DNA of 64,000 nucleotides from NCBI GenBank assembly GCA_008477525.1, contig SPDT01000004.1:4402001-4466000 (forward strand). The letters are read 5' to 3'. The position numbers and the translations under genes were made by a program. Below are positions 1 through 12,453 of the stretch, in pieces (the first letter of the stretch is position 1; every line of letters starts with the position of its first letter). Origin of the DNA: Hypomyces perniciosus. Lineage: Eukaryota; Ascomycota; Sordariomycetes; Hypocreales; Hypocreaceae. Below the pieces are notes generated by a model, which saw nothing but the letters and a program-made list of their open reading frames with translations, did no database searches and had not been told where the DNA came from.

Positions 1-3000
1 AGTGTTTTTATAATATAAAAGCTAATAGCCTATATAAACTAAAAGGATTTATAATAGTATATTATAGTAATTAAAAATATATAAAGTTGCCTATAGATAG
101 GAGTATTACTTTAGTATTACTTTAAGTTAAAGGATAGGGATTAAATGCTATTTAGTAAATAATTTACCTATAAAGTATAGTGGCTAAAGTTATAACTGCT
201 AGTTTATAAGTTATATAGTAGATTACTACAAGTTTACTGCTAAAACTATAAAAGTCTTTATATTTAGCTATTTTATAAGTTTAATAAAGAGATTACTTTA
301 TTTAACAGAAGGTTTAGAGTTAGAGGTTATTAACTGTATTGTTAGAGACCCTCTTTGGGGCAGATAGATTAGGCGAGGGGCTGTAACCCTAGGGAATAGT
401 AGAGGAGGTTAAAGAGCAATCACTTAAAGGAGAAATAGGTATTAATAAACAGGTAATAAGCCAGAAACTAATAGTTAAATATAGCAGCAGTAGTTTACTA
501 GTCTCTAAAGTTCTATATCTTTAAAGATTACAGTTACTTTTATATATATATTCTAGCCTATATAATATTATAAAAACTCTAAAGCTTCTAGTCTTTTAAT
601 AGGCTGCCCCCCCTTTTATAGTATTAACCTTAATACTAGCAAAGACCCTATATTTAACTAGCTTATTTTTAGCTTTTAATACCCTATTACTATACTAAAT
701 AGTAACTATTTCCTATATAAATGCTTTTTTAAGCCTTAAACTTAAATACTTTAGTATATATTTAATAGCTTAAAAAGTTTCTAACCTTATAGTTTAAAAG
801 TATACTTCTATACAATTAAACTTAAAGGGTAACAGAAAAATCCTATATAATAAGCTAACCTTTTACTATTAATATATAGATAATTTACTTTATTTTTCTT
901 TTTTTAATTTACTATTATATATAAGTATACTATATATACTTTTACCCTACTTTTCTTTTTATTTATAACTTTAATTCCTATTTACTTTTCTTTTTTCCTT
1001 TTTTTCTTTCTTTTTATCTCTTTCCCTTTCTTGCCCTCTTTTTCCCTATAAGCACTTTCTCTATAAATATTCCTTCCTTTTACTTTTTATTACCAATTAA
1101 CCTATTATATAATAGCAGTTTTCTTTTTTTAGTTTAACCTACTACTATAAATTCTCTTTTTCCTTTTATAATAAATATCACTACTTTATAAATTTTCTAT
1201 AGTTAATTCTTTACTATAACTTTTTATTTAATATATTTATAGCCTAGTTTTAGAAAATAATAGCAATCTTGCAGTATTTAAAAACTTTAATATAGTAAGC
1301 CCATTTTTACTTACAGTTAATGCTATCGTAATTATATCTCTATTAAAACACCCTTTCCTTAAAATTACTATAGCTTTACTAATAAAACGCTATAAAGCCG
1401 CTAGCAATTTAACTTAATAGGTATTTTTATATAAATATAACTATTAGCTACTGTTAATTTACTATAAATGCCTTGCCCTATATTATTGTTATTTTAACCT
1501 TTTAATTAAAGAGAATATAAAGTTAAAAAAAAAACCTCTTTAATACTATAATAATAAATATAAGTTTTATATAATTAAAAAGTAAAACTTTCTATATTAA
1601 TTTATATTATATTAACTGCTTTTAAAAAATATTTTTATTATTTCTTAAATAATAAATTATATAATTTAATTGCCTATTAATTTATTAATACCGCTAAAGT
1701 ATTAATTTAATATTCTTAAAAGTCTTTAGTTAATAAAGTAAATACTTTAATATTACTTCTTTATTATATAATAGCAGTTAATAAAAACCTAGTCTATAAT
1801 AGCATTACTATTAATCTAATATAAAAAAAACTGTATATTAATGTAATAGAAGTTAAGCTTAGTAAAAAAGGAAAAAAAAGAAAAAGTTTACAGTAAATAA
1901 ACAGTATTACCGCTAAAACTTAAAGCGCTTAAACCTTTAAATTGCTCTTAATTAAACAAACTCTCTCGCTACTATTACTACTATTATATATACTTTTATT
2001 TTAATATATATTTCTTTATTTATAATAGGCAGTTTTCAGTTAATTACTATATAATATACTAGCGTATTAAAATTCCTATATTTCCTTAAATATATCCTAT
2101 TATTATAAAAGATTATAATAAAATATTATTTAAAGATAAAGAGAATTAGCTATTTTTTAATAATAGTATTACTGCTTATTTACTATAAAATATATACTAT
2201 TATAAATTTATTTTCTATTTTTAATTAACTAGTTAAAACTATATAGTACTTTATTCCCTTTAACTTTATAATATTTAATAGTAATAGCTAATTATTTACT
2301 AATAAATTACTGTTTATACTTTTAAATCAATTTAATATTAGTAAAATTACTTTTTTTTATTAAATATTATTAATCTTTAAATAATTTTTCTATTTAACTA
2401 AATATAAATATTATATACTTTTATATTTATAATTAATAGTTTTCTTAACTTTAAATATCTCTTTAATGCTAACAGGGTAATCTATTAGCTTAAAAAGTTC
2501 TCCTTTATAGCTATAATATAGTTTAAGATTTATAATATTAAAAATATTATAAATTTTTAATAAAAAAAAAAATAAATTTAATATATTAATCTATTTATTT
2601 TAATTTAGCGTTTAATCTAATAAAAACTAATATACTTTTTAGTAAATGTTTTATTAAATTGCTAGAGTTTTAGGTATTTTATAGAAAATAATACCTAATT
2701 GCCTATAGCGAATTTCTTTTTAAGTTAATAAATATTATACTACTTTTTATATTCTTTTTAACTTTATTATAGTATTTATTTAGCTATTTTACAAGTAGCT
2801 TAAAGCTTTTCTACCTTTATAATAGCATTAATATAATATTTATAGTAGGTTAATCTATTATAACCTAAAGCATTAAGCTTATAGCTAAGCAGTCAAAAAG
2901 CTAGTAAATAACCAGTTATAAAATATTCAGCATAATTATATATAAACTAAGCAAAAAGATAATTTTTATGGCCAGTTATCCTATTATTTACTATAAAAAT

Positions 3001-3997
3001 ATATAAATAATACTTTAAAGCTTAATTCTAGTATTAATAATAAAATAAATTTACTATAAAGTTAATAAATTCTTACCTTTATTACGTAGTAAATATAATA
3101 TATAAATATATAGTACTTAATATCTTACTTTATACTTTACTAATAATAGGTTAATATAATGCATTTTAAAGTATAATTAACTCTTTAATATCTAGCAGTT
3201 AAATTATTATAAAGTAATATTAAAATCTTAATATAAAGATTTATCAGTATATAGACTTTGCCTTAATAGCAAACTAGCTAATTATTACTAATAACTTAAT
3301 TATTACTATAAGATATATTAACTACTCTATTATAGTATTTAAATAGTACCTAGAATCTAGCTATGTAATATACTAGGAAATCTAATTCTATACCTATTAG
3401 TTATTATAATAGTAATTTTGCTGGGGATAAAAAATTAAGTAAATCTATTTATAGCTATATTATTATAGTTATTAATAGGCTAATTAGCTGGAAATTAAAA
3501 AGGGCTTAATTATCTATCTCTTTATATTAAAAGCAGAGTTTATAGCTTTTATAGAAGCTACCAGAGAGATTTAATAGCTTATTAGTCTATATAAAGAGGT
3601 AAATTAACTAATGAAATAGCCAATCTCTTTATTTAATAATAATAAAAGTACTATTTTTACTTTAAATAACCCTACCCTTTATAATAAAATAAAATACACT
3701 TTATTACCGTTTAATTATATTAAAGAATAGGTTAAAAATAATGTTATTAAAGTTAACTATCTAAAAACTAGTAAAATAGTTACTGATAGGCTTACTAAGC
3801 CCCTTGTAGGTTAAAGCTAAGGAACTTTATAAATCTCTTTAACTTTAAGCTATTATTTAAAGTATATATTTAAAGTATTTATCCTTTTTTTATAGCTATA
3901 TTAGCTATCCTTTTTATTTTTATTTTTATTACTTTCCTATATTTAGATCCTATATTTACTTTAAAGTTACATAGGATAGTATATATTTTAAAGGCAG
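1..3997 (+). mobile_element. Ty1/Copia retrotransposon, RIP-degraded, 5' part outside window
   Basis: This very AT-rich stretch has no intact reading frame. At about 3,480-3,835 the + strand reads, through stops that fall where Gln or Trp codons are expected, as a Copia RNase H: SWK.KR, then ST-EAE-like, then KIKYTLLPFNYIKE and VNYLKTSKIVTDRLTKPL, matching the family pattern KHIDIRYHFIRE...TDxLTKxL. A short tail follows and then an LTR, so this is the 3' end of an element on the + strand. The upstream 3 kb should hold integrase and reverse transcriptase but is too decayed for domain calls. The order pol then RNase H then LTR identifies Copia, not Gypsy. The 5' LTR lies outside the window. Confidence 0.75.
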
Positions 3998-4304
3998 TGT
4001 TAAAAAGGAGGGCTAAAGTAAGGATTTTAGTGTAATTAAATAACCTTTTTATTTTGGCTAGACCTAGATTTAGGCCTAACACTAGGACCAAGTTCTGGAA
4101 GAACTTTAGTGTAAGTTAACAGTTTTCTTTTATCTTTAACGATAATAATTAAGCTAGGACCAGCTTCCCTGCCTACCCTAGACTCAATATAATGCTTATA
4201 ATAGGCATTGTGAGAAATCTGACTAAAATGGTTTCCCGTTTATATAGCCGTAAGTCGATTTAAGTGATTTTATATATAAATAAATTTTACGGAAAATAGG
4301 AATG
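3998..4304 (+). repeat. Truncated 3' LTR of the Copia element
   Basis: It starts TGTTAAAAAGGAGGGCTAAA and aligns nearly colinearly with the first 310 bp of the complete solo LTR at 36095-36674. Similarity stops abruptly at GGAAAATAGGAATG (4304), where ordinary sequence begins, so about 270 bp of the 3' end are missing. Most differences from the solo LTR are C-to-T or G-to-A in this copy, as expected if this copy was RIPed more heavily. The sharp junction looks like a deletion or rearrangement breakpoint at the edge of the gene island. Confidence 0.85.
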
Positions 4305-6079
4305 CAGTATATTTATTGTTATATTGTTTAAGAAGAAAATAATAAAGTTTACTAAATGTATTAGTAGTAAAACATTAAATGAACCTATACTCCACTTTAA
4401 AAAATCTAGCCAATCAGGTCTTACAGACTACATGTTAGGTGAAAATCTTTAGTAAATCCAAAAAGGGTAATTAGTGGGATATGGGTCAGGAGACCCACAG
4501 GGTGGTCACATTCCCCCCTCCCACTATAGTAGTAGCAGTACTTCGTACTAGTAGTACATACTAGTACCTGTCTGCCGGAGGTCTCCACCTTTGTACGGCA
4601 CGGGCACTCGGAGCAATATCTTTCTTATGTACTCCGTAGGCCCGATTCTAATTACTCTATATACGCGAGTATCAAGTATCCATGATCCCATGGATAGATT
4701 GGGTGAGAAAAGGGGGGTTGATGTAGCTTTACGGTCGCCCAATACTGGTTCTAAAGACCTCATGCATTTTTTGGTTATAACGAAGGGACTTCAAATTTTA
4801 CGGGAAAATAGTCGCCTCTATTCGACTGTGGTAACTACCCAATAGTTCATAGATTAATATAAAGTCATATAGTATTTATTCATGTTTATATAGTACGAAC
4901 ATTTCTTATCTATTAATGAATTTCCAAAATATTTAAATACCTACTCCACACTCGCGTTTGAAACAGTTGGATGGGTCTTGCCTCAACATATGCCTGTGCA
5001 AGTAAGAGATGTCAAGCACACTAGGCAAGGACTAGCAACCCCATTCGTATCCTACGAGTAAGCCCAGAAGTAGCCCCGCTAGCATCAATCATTAGTACTG
5101 GTAGTACTACCTTGAGGGTCTCGTATTATCCCGATCCTTCCGTATGAAGACGGAACAAGAATGGATACTCTATGAGGGAGGCCAACTCGAGTGTTATACG
5201 CATATGACGACTTCTACGTAAAGAACGCTCCTGTAGATCTAGGTAAAGAGTGCTTATGTATTTGTTTATGAATAGACCCATCTTCTAGAGAAGAGGAGAA
5301 GGTAGAGGTTAATATAGTCAGTCACCCTTCTACCCCAAGCATCTCTCTTCTCTCATCTCGTGGATTCCATGTATGCCCCAAGCGAGCCATCTTCCTTAGA
5401 CTAGTACTACCCTCAACTAAAAGAATATAACGTTAATCGCGCTTACTCTATAGTTAATATAAATGCCGCATAGTATATAAGGTCACTTATCCACGCGCAC
5501 AGTGTGGGCTCACATTTTGCTGGATTTTGATCTGACAATAAGTTATGGAAATAAGCCAGGGAAATTGCGTATAAGCACTACTGTAACATCCGGAAACTCC
5601 TGTCGGTTAAAATAAATCCAATTACTAGTAGTAGATTTGCAAATTGTGATTCGCTTTGTAACCCTTGTCTCATGTTGTATATGATTATTGGGGAAACAAA
5701 TTCTGGGTGGAAGAGAATAGTTCTGCTACTCTCCAGATACTATATATATTGAGAACGGTCGTTGGATATACTACCAGAATATTGTTTTTAGACTTTGGGT
5801 TAGTCTAGGCACGTTATTCACTTAGACACTCATTGCCTTCTCCTCTATCTACGCTCTTCGATGTGTTTCCCTCCATTCTAACACATTCCTTCAGCACTGG
5901 TCTTTATACACTGCTGTTAACTCATTGTGCCCCCTGATCCTGCTGTTGTGGGTGCTTCTATGGCCCTTCATCCTTCAACCAATTAGTGTACGCCAGCCTC
6001 ATAGTGCTGTCAGTGGGGAATCCGAGCGCACTCGCATAGATCAGACTGCAAGAAGTCAGTTCTCTTGTACGTTACATGA
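4305..6079. other. Intergenic edge of gene island, no gene resolved
   Basis: Balanced-GC sequence with only short ORFs on both strands (for example 4591-4845 against 4548-4763, which overlap head-to-tail and show no family). It contains TAC/AGT-rich, partly palindromic short repeats near 4,530-4,565 and 5,090-5,112. It also holds one arm of an inverted repeat (5465-5545) and presumably the promoter of the surface-protein gene that follows. I see nothing else that can be supported. Confidence 0.5.
5465..5545 (+). repeat. Inverted-repeat arm A (partner at 15541-15627)
   Basis: The segment around GTGGGCTCA and TTTTGCTGGATTTTG matches the reverse complement of 15541-15627 over about 75-80 bp with a few substitutions and two small gaps. 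The two arms face each other across a 10-kb region carrying two surface-protein genes and a pseudogene. They could be terminal repeats of a large element, or two independent relics of one small dispersed repeat. Nothing seen here decides between these. Confidence 0.6.
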
Positions 6080-9000
6080 TTCACACAGACAATCACTGCA
6101 GTCATAAAAAAACCTGGGCAGTCTTTGGCAACAGTCGTAGCACTGGCTGCTGTGCTCTTTACCAATACCGGCTTTGGGGCAGCTGTCGTTCCTCCGAGCT
6201 CCAGTGTATCAGTTTCGTCTCACGCGTCATTGAGATCGACTTCTCTGAGCCCCAAGCCACATTCAAGTGCTGCATCTCGTACATCTTCCTCAACAGTACT
6301 ATCTGGCCCCCATTCCTCCGTGTCTACAACCCATGTCTCGTCAGCCAATACTACATCTTCCGCCTCTCCCTCAACAGTGCTATCTAAGACTCAATCGTCC
6401 GTCACTACCACCCAAGTCTCATCAGCGAATACTACACCTTCCACAATTGGTTTGCCAGGGGTATCGCACACCTCTTCCACCCATGCCTCGCCAGCGACAA
6501 CGGCACATGGGCCACACTCCACCACCCATAGCACGGTGACTACTGTTACCATAAACCCGACGAATTTCAGTGTGACAGCGTTTGAAATGCCGACTACCTT
6601 GACCAAACCAGTGGTATCAACGACGTCTCACAATGGTTCACTTATTCCTATTCTGCTTATACCTGCCTTATTCATAGGTCCCGCAGACCAAGGTGTAGTG
6701 ACAACCTTCGGTGGCGCCATTGGAGGTGATCTCGCTTTTTTTGGGACGATTTTTGGTAGTCTTTGGGTCCAGCGCTCATAGCTAGTCTACCAGGTGGTAT
6801 ATTTCTGCATACACCCATCGTATATACGCCACCTGAGAAACCATCACCCAGTTTGTCACACAGCAGGTCGACAAAAACCACCTCGTCATGCGGCCAGGCG
6901 ACAAAGACTGATATCTTTGTTTCCTGCGTCACAGGTAAATCAACTAAGACCTGCACGACGTATTCAACCAAAGTCGTGAGTGGTTGCTCTAGAACAGTCT
7001 CAGCTACAACAAGCACTACATTTACCTCAACGGCCCCCCAGCTTTGCTCAGCTGATGGACCATGCAATGCTTTTGGATGTTTGCCAACGCCACAGCCTGC
7101 TGCACGAGCAATTCCTGCCAATGGACTCGCCAAACGGGAGCTTCCTCGACCCGCTGGAAATAGTCAGGCGCAAATGGACACATTTATCTTGAATGAGATC
7201 GGATCCGCACAGAAAGTACCACATCAATATTCTTCCAGTAGAAGAGGAATGTCATCGGCAGTTGCAAAACAACTCCTAGATGAGCCGTTTAGTCTTGCTG
7301 TCACTGGACTAATCGGGTGTACTGCTGTCGTGGTAGTATCAGCATTTGCTGTTTATTTTGCGCATTTCTTCGAAGCTCCGTCCTTCCAAAGTCAACAGAA
7401 CTTTATAGAAGATGTCCTCGATGGGCTAGTTCAAGGTGATAACTCTGGTCAATTGCCTAGCCTGTGGGGGCTCACGCATCCCGAACAGGAGAGCGCTTGG
7501 TTCCAAGAATCATCAAGACCGAAGATCTTTATTGTCACACCCAGACCTCGATCCGGTCAGGGAGACCTGCAATACCCTGATGAGATTCACCAGCTATCAC
7601 AGGAACTGGGACAGATACTGCCAGACGTCCCACAATCTTTCCTGAACACAGCTTCTGGGAAAGTTTCGTTTCAGTATGATAATAAGGATAGCTTCGACGT
7701 CGAGGGCTGCGACGCAACTCCATTTGCCGCCTACAACCTCTGGATCGAAAATGACCCCGATCCAATCACCAGGTCATGGCAAGCCTTGCCTTGGCAGCAA
7801 CGTAAACAACAAAATTCGCCGCATAAAAGACAGGCTTGCACCCGCACAACAAAAGGACCGTCGCACTCAGCCACACCCACACGATCGACCTTTACCATTT
7901 CTCTGACAAAGACACCCATTGTGCCCTCACATACTTCCAAAATCACCTCTTCCAAACCACACGTGTCATCTACGCTGCACACTTCATCGACAAAACCACA
8001 TGTCAGTACTTCCAAGCATACGACTACTACTTCGAAGCATACGACTACTACTTCGAAGCATACGACTACCACTTCCAAGCACACCAGTATCTCCAAGCAC
8101 ACCAGTACCTCCAAGCATACTACTACCACCAAGCATACTACTACTACCAAGCATACTACTACCAAGCACACCAGCACACATGTTGTAAGTACCATGAAAA
8201 TTGATATTGATACATGCTTAATGCCTTTTACATATATTGACATCAATTCCAGGTTCCCCATCCCAGCACCGTTACTACGAATGGGATGGTATGCGTCTTG
8301 ATTCCGGGTTCGAATAATCCGGTGTGCACACCTCAGACTACTCCGACACCGAATCCTGCAGGAACTAATGTAGTATGTTCTCCAAATCAATCCAACCGTA
8401 CCCAAGGCCATATCTCCTAACTAAATCTTAATCGTATAGCACGTTAACTCGGGCTGCATCCTCATCAATGGAAGCCCGCGCTGCAATAGCAATGCTGGCC
8501 CTATCGCGAATATCTACCAAAGTTTTTATAGTATGGGTCCCTGTCTTGCCGAATTTCCTTAACTTTTCAAAAATTTCGAAGAGAGGAGCTAATCATGTCT
8601 TTGTGTTTGATAGATGTTGCATCGGTTCCAGGTCAGCCATATAGTAACGTGTTGATTCTTGCCAACTATAGCCCCTCCGATTCTTATTCTTCCCAACAAA
8701 CGGCAACGTGCCAAATGAATGCACGCTGGCCATCGAATTATAGAGATATCTACTTTGGCGCCGACGGGTGTTTATACGACTCTGGAAGCAATCGTATCTT
8801 TAACCAGTGTTGTTCTCCGCCTGATGTCAACAACCGCGGCCCCACTATAAACCCATACAGAGATCCTCGACCAGCCGCCTCGTGTAAGCGGAAGGATGAA
8901 ATCATCGCTATTGGATTTACTATCCTGGCGAAAGGATGGATTACTGATGGAGGCGCAGAATTAAAGAAACAGGTTTAGGGCTGTGGTCTTATGACTTTGT

Positions 9001-9167
9001 GGAACCATGGGCCTGTTTATCAGGTCGAAAGGGATGGATCATTCGCCAATATCGGAAACTACCAGTCCGATTACTACGTAACATTTGCCCTGCCGATCAC
9101 GTTTAAAACCGGGTGTGTGGGGAGGGCCATTGTCAGCGCGGGTGGACCGAAGGGTTCCTTCTGCTAA
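6080..9167 (+). CDS. Ser/Thr-rich secreted or cell-surface protein with Cys-rich C-terminus; start and last exon unresolved
   Basis: A multi-exon gene of unknown function. The frame is open from 6080 (a stop lies just upstream at 6077), so a first exon with the ATG must lie further 5'; I could not fix it. A hydrophobic stretch (LATVVALAAVLF) then leads into about 150 Ser/Thr residues. Introns that keep frame are 6726-6793, 8185-8252 (GTAAGT), 8373-8439 (GTATGT, CTAAC, TAG) and 8531-8613. The second large exon has Cys pairs (SCVTGKSTKTC, SGCSRTV), a hydrophobic segment (VTGLIGCTAVVVVSAFAVYF), a 190-residue globular-looking region and a Thr/Lys/His/Ser tandem repeat. The end is Cys-rich (FGADGCLYD, FNQCCSPPD). 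The last coding stretch (8979-9167, ending GPKGSFC) cannot be joined in frame by the obvious GTAAGC donor at 8884, so it may carry a frameshift. The family is not recognised; a role as a wall-associated glycoprotein is inferred only from composition. Confidence 0.6.
8011..8181 (+). repeat. In-frame tandem repeat coding for SKHTTTT-type units
   Basis: About 170 bp made of 15-21-bp units that translate as SKHTTTT, SKHTSI, SKHTST, TKHTTT and so on, inside the long exon of the surface-protein gene. The first units are almost identical at DNA level, so copy number is likely to vary between strains. Such Thr/Ser blocks are normally O-mannosylated stalks in fungal wall proteins. Confidence 0.85.
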
Positions 9168-10643
9168 CAACAATATACAATACAGTTCATAGTTTACCAG
9201 TACGATGTTTCATTCTATATCGCCAGTTAGCTACAATTTCTTTTCTTTGCCAAATATAAATGAAGTCTCTATACATAAGCTATCATTGAACCGTGTGAAT
9301 AATTAAGAACTTCGATTTTTCTTAAGTCTCTTAACCAAGGAAGTCGGCTCTTCAATTACATACAGAACAAACTCTTAATTCTATACACCTGCTGTCTGAC
9401 CCCCCTCAAAAATTGATCAGAATACCTGCTCGCAACGCAAATGGTCCTATAGGTGGTTCTAATCACTAGACATTACCGTCATTACTATAGACTACTATTA
9501 TGACAATGGATTGCTCCTACACTTATAAATGCAAGATAGCAAAGAGACCTGGCAATAATAGTATAAGCTTAGCGGCAAACCCAATATAAAAAGGACTAGA
9601 ATTGCCAATTAAGCAAGCTCCAACGTCACCGTTCCTCCTGCTCCTCCTTCTGCTGCCCTTGCTGCCCATTTCGATGTCCCACTCCGGGTTCCTTGACCTG
9701 TCGTGGATCGGAATCACATCAGAAGTTGCTATATCTGGCGGGTGTCCAATATTCTTGTATTAATGGACGAAGCTCGGATTGCTAGGGTCCTATTGTTAAT
9801 GTGTCGACCCTGCTGTATAAAGCCAATAGAAAGAGAGACGAAAGGATAAGCGACATACCATAACATAACGTGGCCAAAGCGGCGTCAAGAGGAAGTAAAA
9901 AAGAGCAAGCAGGTAGGAAACAAGAAAAGAGGAAGAGACATCCATGCAGTGAAGACATATGGATGTATCACGTGTAGGAACCTAAGTCGCAAGAAGCGAA
10001 CGACTTACCACTCGGCTTACCATGAGGATGATATGAAAGGCCATAACGGCCTACAAAAATCCCTTGAGTTCATACTGGCCAGGTCGTCGGTCAAGACGCC
10101 ATGCCGTGTGTAGTGTATGCTGTGACTTCTGTATGCACCTAGCAGCCTCTCACAAGTTGCTCGCCTTTTCCTCAGCAGTGCGCCTAACTGGGCGGCTTCA
10201 GCTATGCTTGCATTCGTCTCTATCGGTATCTCATTAGGTCCTCTCTTCTAGTCAAGCAGTTATAATAGGATAACCCGCATTTTTCTTCGCCAACCACTCC
10301 AGCACAGTTCATGCCCCCCTTTTATTTTCCCCTCCAATCCCCTCATACTCCTTGTTCTTCCCGACTGGTCGGGGGAGACTAAGCTCGAGGGACCACAATG
10401 ATTGTTATCATCCATGCACCACTGCTAATCCGACCGCGAGTCTAAAAGCCAGCTCAGCACCTCATGCAAATAGTGCTGTTGCGTTAAATGTCGTACTCGT
10501 AGCCTCATTACCTCCTCGTCTGGGCCCTAGTTTGGGCCAGTACCCAATAGCCAGGGTTCTCAGGTTGCGCTGAGCAGCACAATCGCTTCACCTCATGCGA
10601 AAGTCCAGACATCTACCGAGGGTAACCCATGTGAATGGCCCCT
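9168..10643. other. Intergenic region, no supported gene
   Basis: Only short ORFs without family resemblance. Around 9,950-10,060 the + strand reads KTYGCITCRNLSRKKRTTY, which recalls the first half of a Zn2Cys6 finger but lacks the remaining cysteines and any downstream frame, so it is not annotated. The 3' flank of the decayed minus-strand gene reaches into the right end. Confidence 0.5.
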
Positions 10644-12097
10644 TTATGGAGTGCCCTTCAATCGATTGACGCCTATGGTGAACTCATTGAGACTGGCTTC
10701 CAGCCAGCGACGCGTGATCGACCTAGTTGACGAATGCCAACCAATACTAGAGAGTCGATGAACGATCTCTTCGGCTTCGACATGTTCGACCTGCAGAGCA
10801 AGGGCTTCGCCAATCTCATGATATTCCTCCAAGAGACAGTTAGGATAGTCATTGAAAGGGTCGTCTTCATCACCATTACTCATCCTCTGCTCCATCTGCC
10901 CGTATCTCCTGCGTGAGAACTAGCTGACGAAACAACTTTTCAGCCTCAAGGTATTTCCATGGATAGCATAACTAAGATGATGCTGCTTTTCCAGGAATCC
11001 CATTAATTCGGAGAAGCGAGGCGGTTATTTTCGCGCTTGGTGGTGACTGCGTTCTCAGCAGGATGCTGTGTGAAATCGGATATGGTATTTTCATCAGACT
11101 CTCCATCTGTGAGGCTGATGAGAATTTGCAACCATTGAGTACGCCAGTTTTCTTCACCCAGACTTTCCCGTCTCTCTTGGAGCTGTTACCGTATATTCCG
11201 GATGACAGTTTCTCGGAGTTCCTAGTCAAAAACACCCTGCTGGACCTAGGCATTCGCAAACCAGGCAACATATTTATTGAACTCCGGTGCCACGGCTTCC
11301 ATGGCTCCATCCTTGACCATGGTATTGACAAAAGGCTCTAGTCAAAAAGTGAAGGCCCCAATCTGAATCAAGTCTTCCATTCGTTCCAATGTATTCACTA
11401 CACCCAATTTATTTATGCGGTACGCTGTGTATCTGACGGCGTAAGAAAGCAAGGGCTGTGTCATCGCGTCTTGGAGAACCATTATGCCGCCCGAGTGCCA
11501 TGATTCGGAAGCGCTGATACTGATATACCCGAGATACAGATTGTTGAACGGCTTGTGGGACTTATTGAGGTCGCTTCTAAAGTTGAAGATTTCGGGATGC
11601 TGCTCAGCTTGCCACTCAGCTGTCAGCCCCGCGCAGACCCAGGGGAACTTCTGCGTTGGGTTCTTGTCAATGCAGTACTCCAGTGAGCCTTGTTTAGTAT
11701 GGGATTCCCACGTTTGGGTTTTGCGAATACCAAAAGCGCATCATAGGTTGCCTATGTTCGGGCGATATTTATTCCCTGGAAGTGGACGTCATGATCTGGC
11801 CTCTCTGACGACTGGAGTGTCACCCTCAGGTCTTCAGAAAGCGAAGCCTCTGTATTATCCTGTAATGATGACCGGAGCGGCGCAACGAAAAGAGACTTCA
11901 GCAATATCGGGGATAGCAGAGCTTCGAAACAACCAGACGGAAGTTTGGCATGATGTTGGGCTGCGAGAGGAGTCTCGTCCATCTTTATTTATAGGAGTCA
12001 ATATCATAGCTGGGTATTCATAGTTGGAGGCCGTCATAGGTTCGTTACATTCACACCAAACGTGTTCTTGCTTGAGCATGAGAGGAAGTTGCTTCAT
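10644..12097 (-). pseudogene. Decayed protein-coding gene of unknown family
   Basis: On the minus strand an ATG at 12097 opens a frame (MKQLPLMLKQEHVW...). From about 11,760 downwards a second frame gives a long protein-like sequence (for example LEYCIDKNPTQKFPW, NNLYLGYISISASESW, YRINKLGVVNTLERMEDL) that is broken by in-frame stops at 11741-11743, 11342-11344, 11246-11248 and 11222-11224. Reading through them keeps the protein character, and a further acidic frame at 10895-10644 (DEDDPFNDYPNCLLEEYHE) would be the C-terminus. The stops are TGA and TAG, compatible with C-to-T or G-to-A change, but base composition is not AT-rich, so this is ordinary decay or light RIP. I do not recognise the family. 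The downstream 12098-12453 holds nothing identifiable. Confidence 0.6.
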
Positions 12098-12453
12098 TTG
12101 AAGGATTGAGAGAGAGAAATGTGTTGATTTTAGGGATCTTTATAATGAGCGCTAAGGTTGCATTGCATGTGCCTGTCTACTAATGCTACCTACCTACCAT
12201 TATGACGCCAGCTACTTACCAATTATGGATTTCTTTTGTTGGAATGGAACACTGACATATCTTTCGTAGTAATTTATATACCAAACGAATGTATTGTGCA
12301 GAGCGTACCCAAAGTAATAGCAAGCACCAGCAACATGAAATCAAAACTTAAATAGGTATATTCCGTCCTTCGTATTATCTCTAAGCCGAGTATTTGGGCA
12401 CGCTCGAGTCAGGTAGGTATAGCTACCAACTATCTAAAATGATGCACTATTGC

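Noticed and set aside
3879..4091. 70-aa minus-strand ORF across the Copia LTR start
   Set aside because: It is a chance open frame over the LTR border; the Copia coding sense is the opposite strand.
4548..4845. Two overlapping opposite ORFs of 71 and 84 aa
   Set aside because: Neither has a family, splice context or composition bias, and both span a simple-repeat-rich spacer.
8290..8320. GGTTCGAAT-like stretch resembling a tRNA T-loop
   Set aside because: It is inside an exon with a good reading frame, and no acceptor or anticodon arm can be folded around it.
9950..10060. CITC-R-LSRKKR reading resembling half of a Zn2Cys6 finger
   Set aside because: The other four cysteines and any continuing frame are missing; a chance Lys/Arg-rich reading is as likely.
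11484..12023. 179-aa + strand ORF
   Set aside because: It is antisense to the decayed minus-strand gene, and its product shows no domain.
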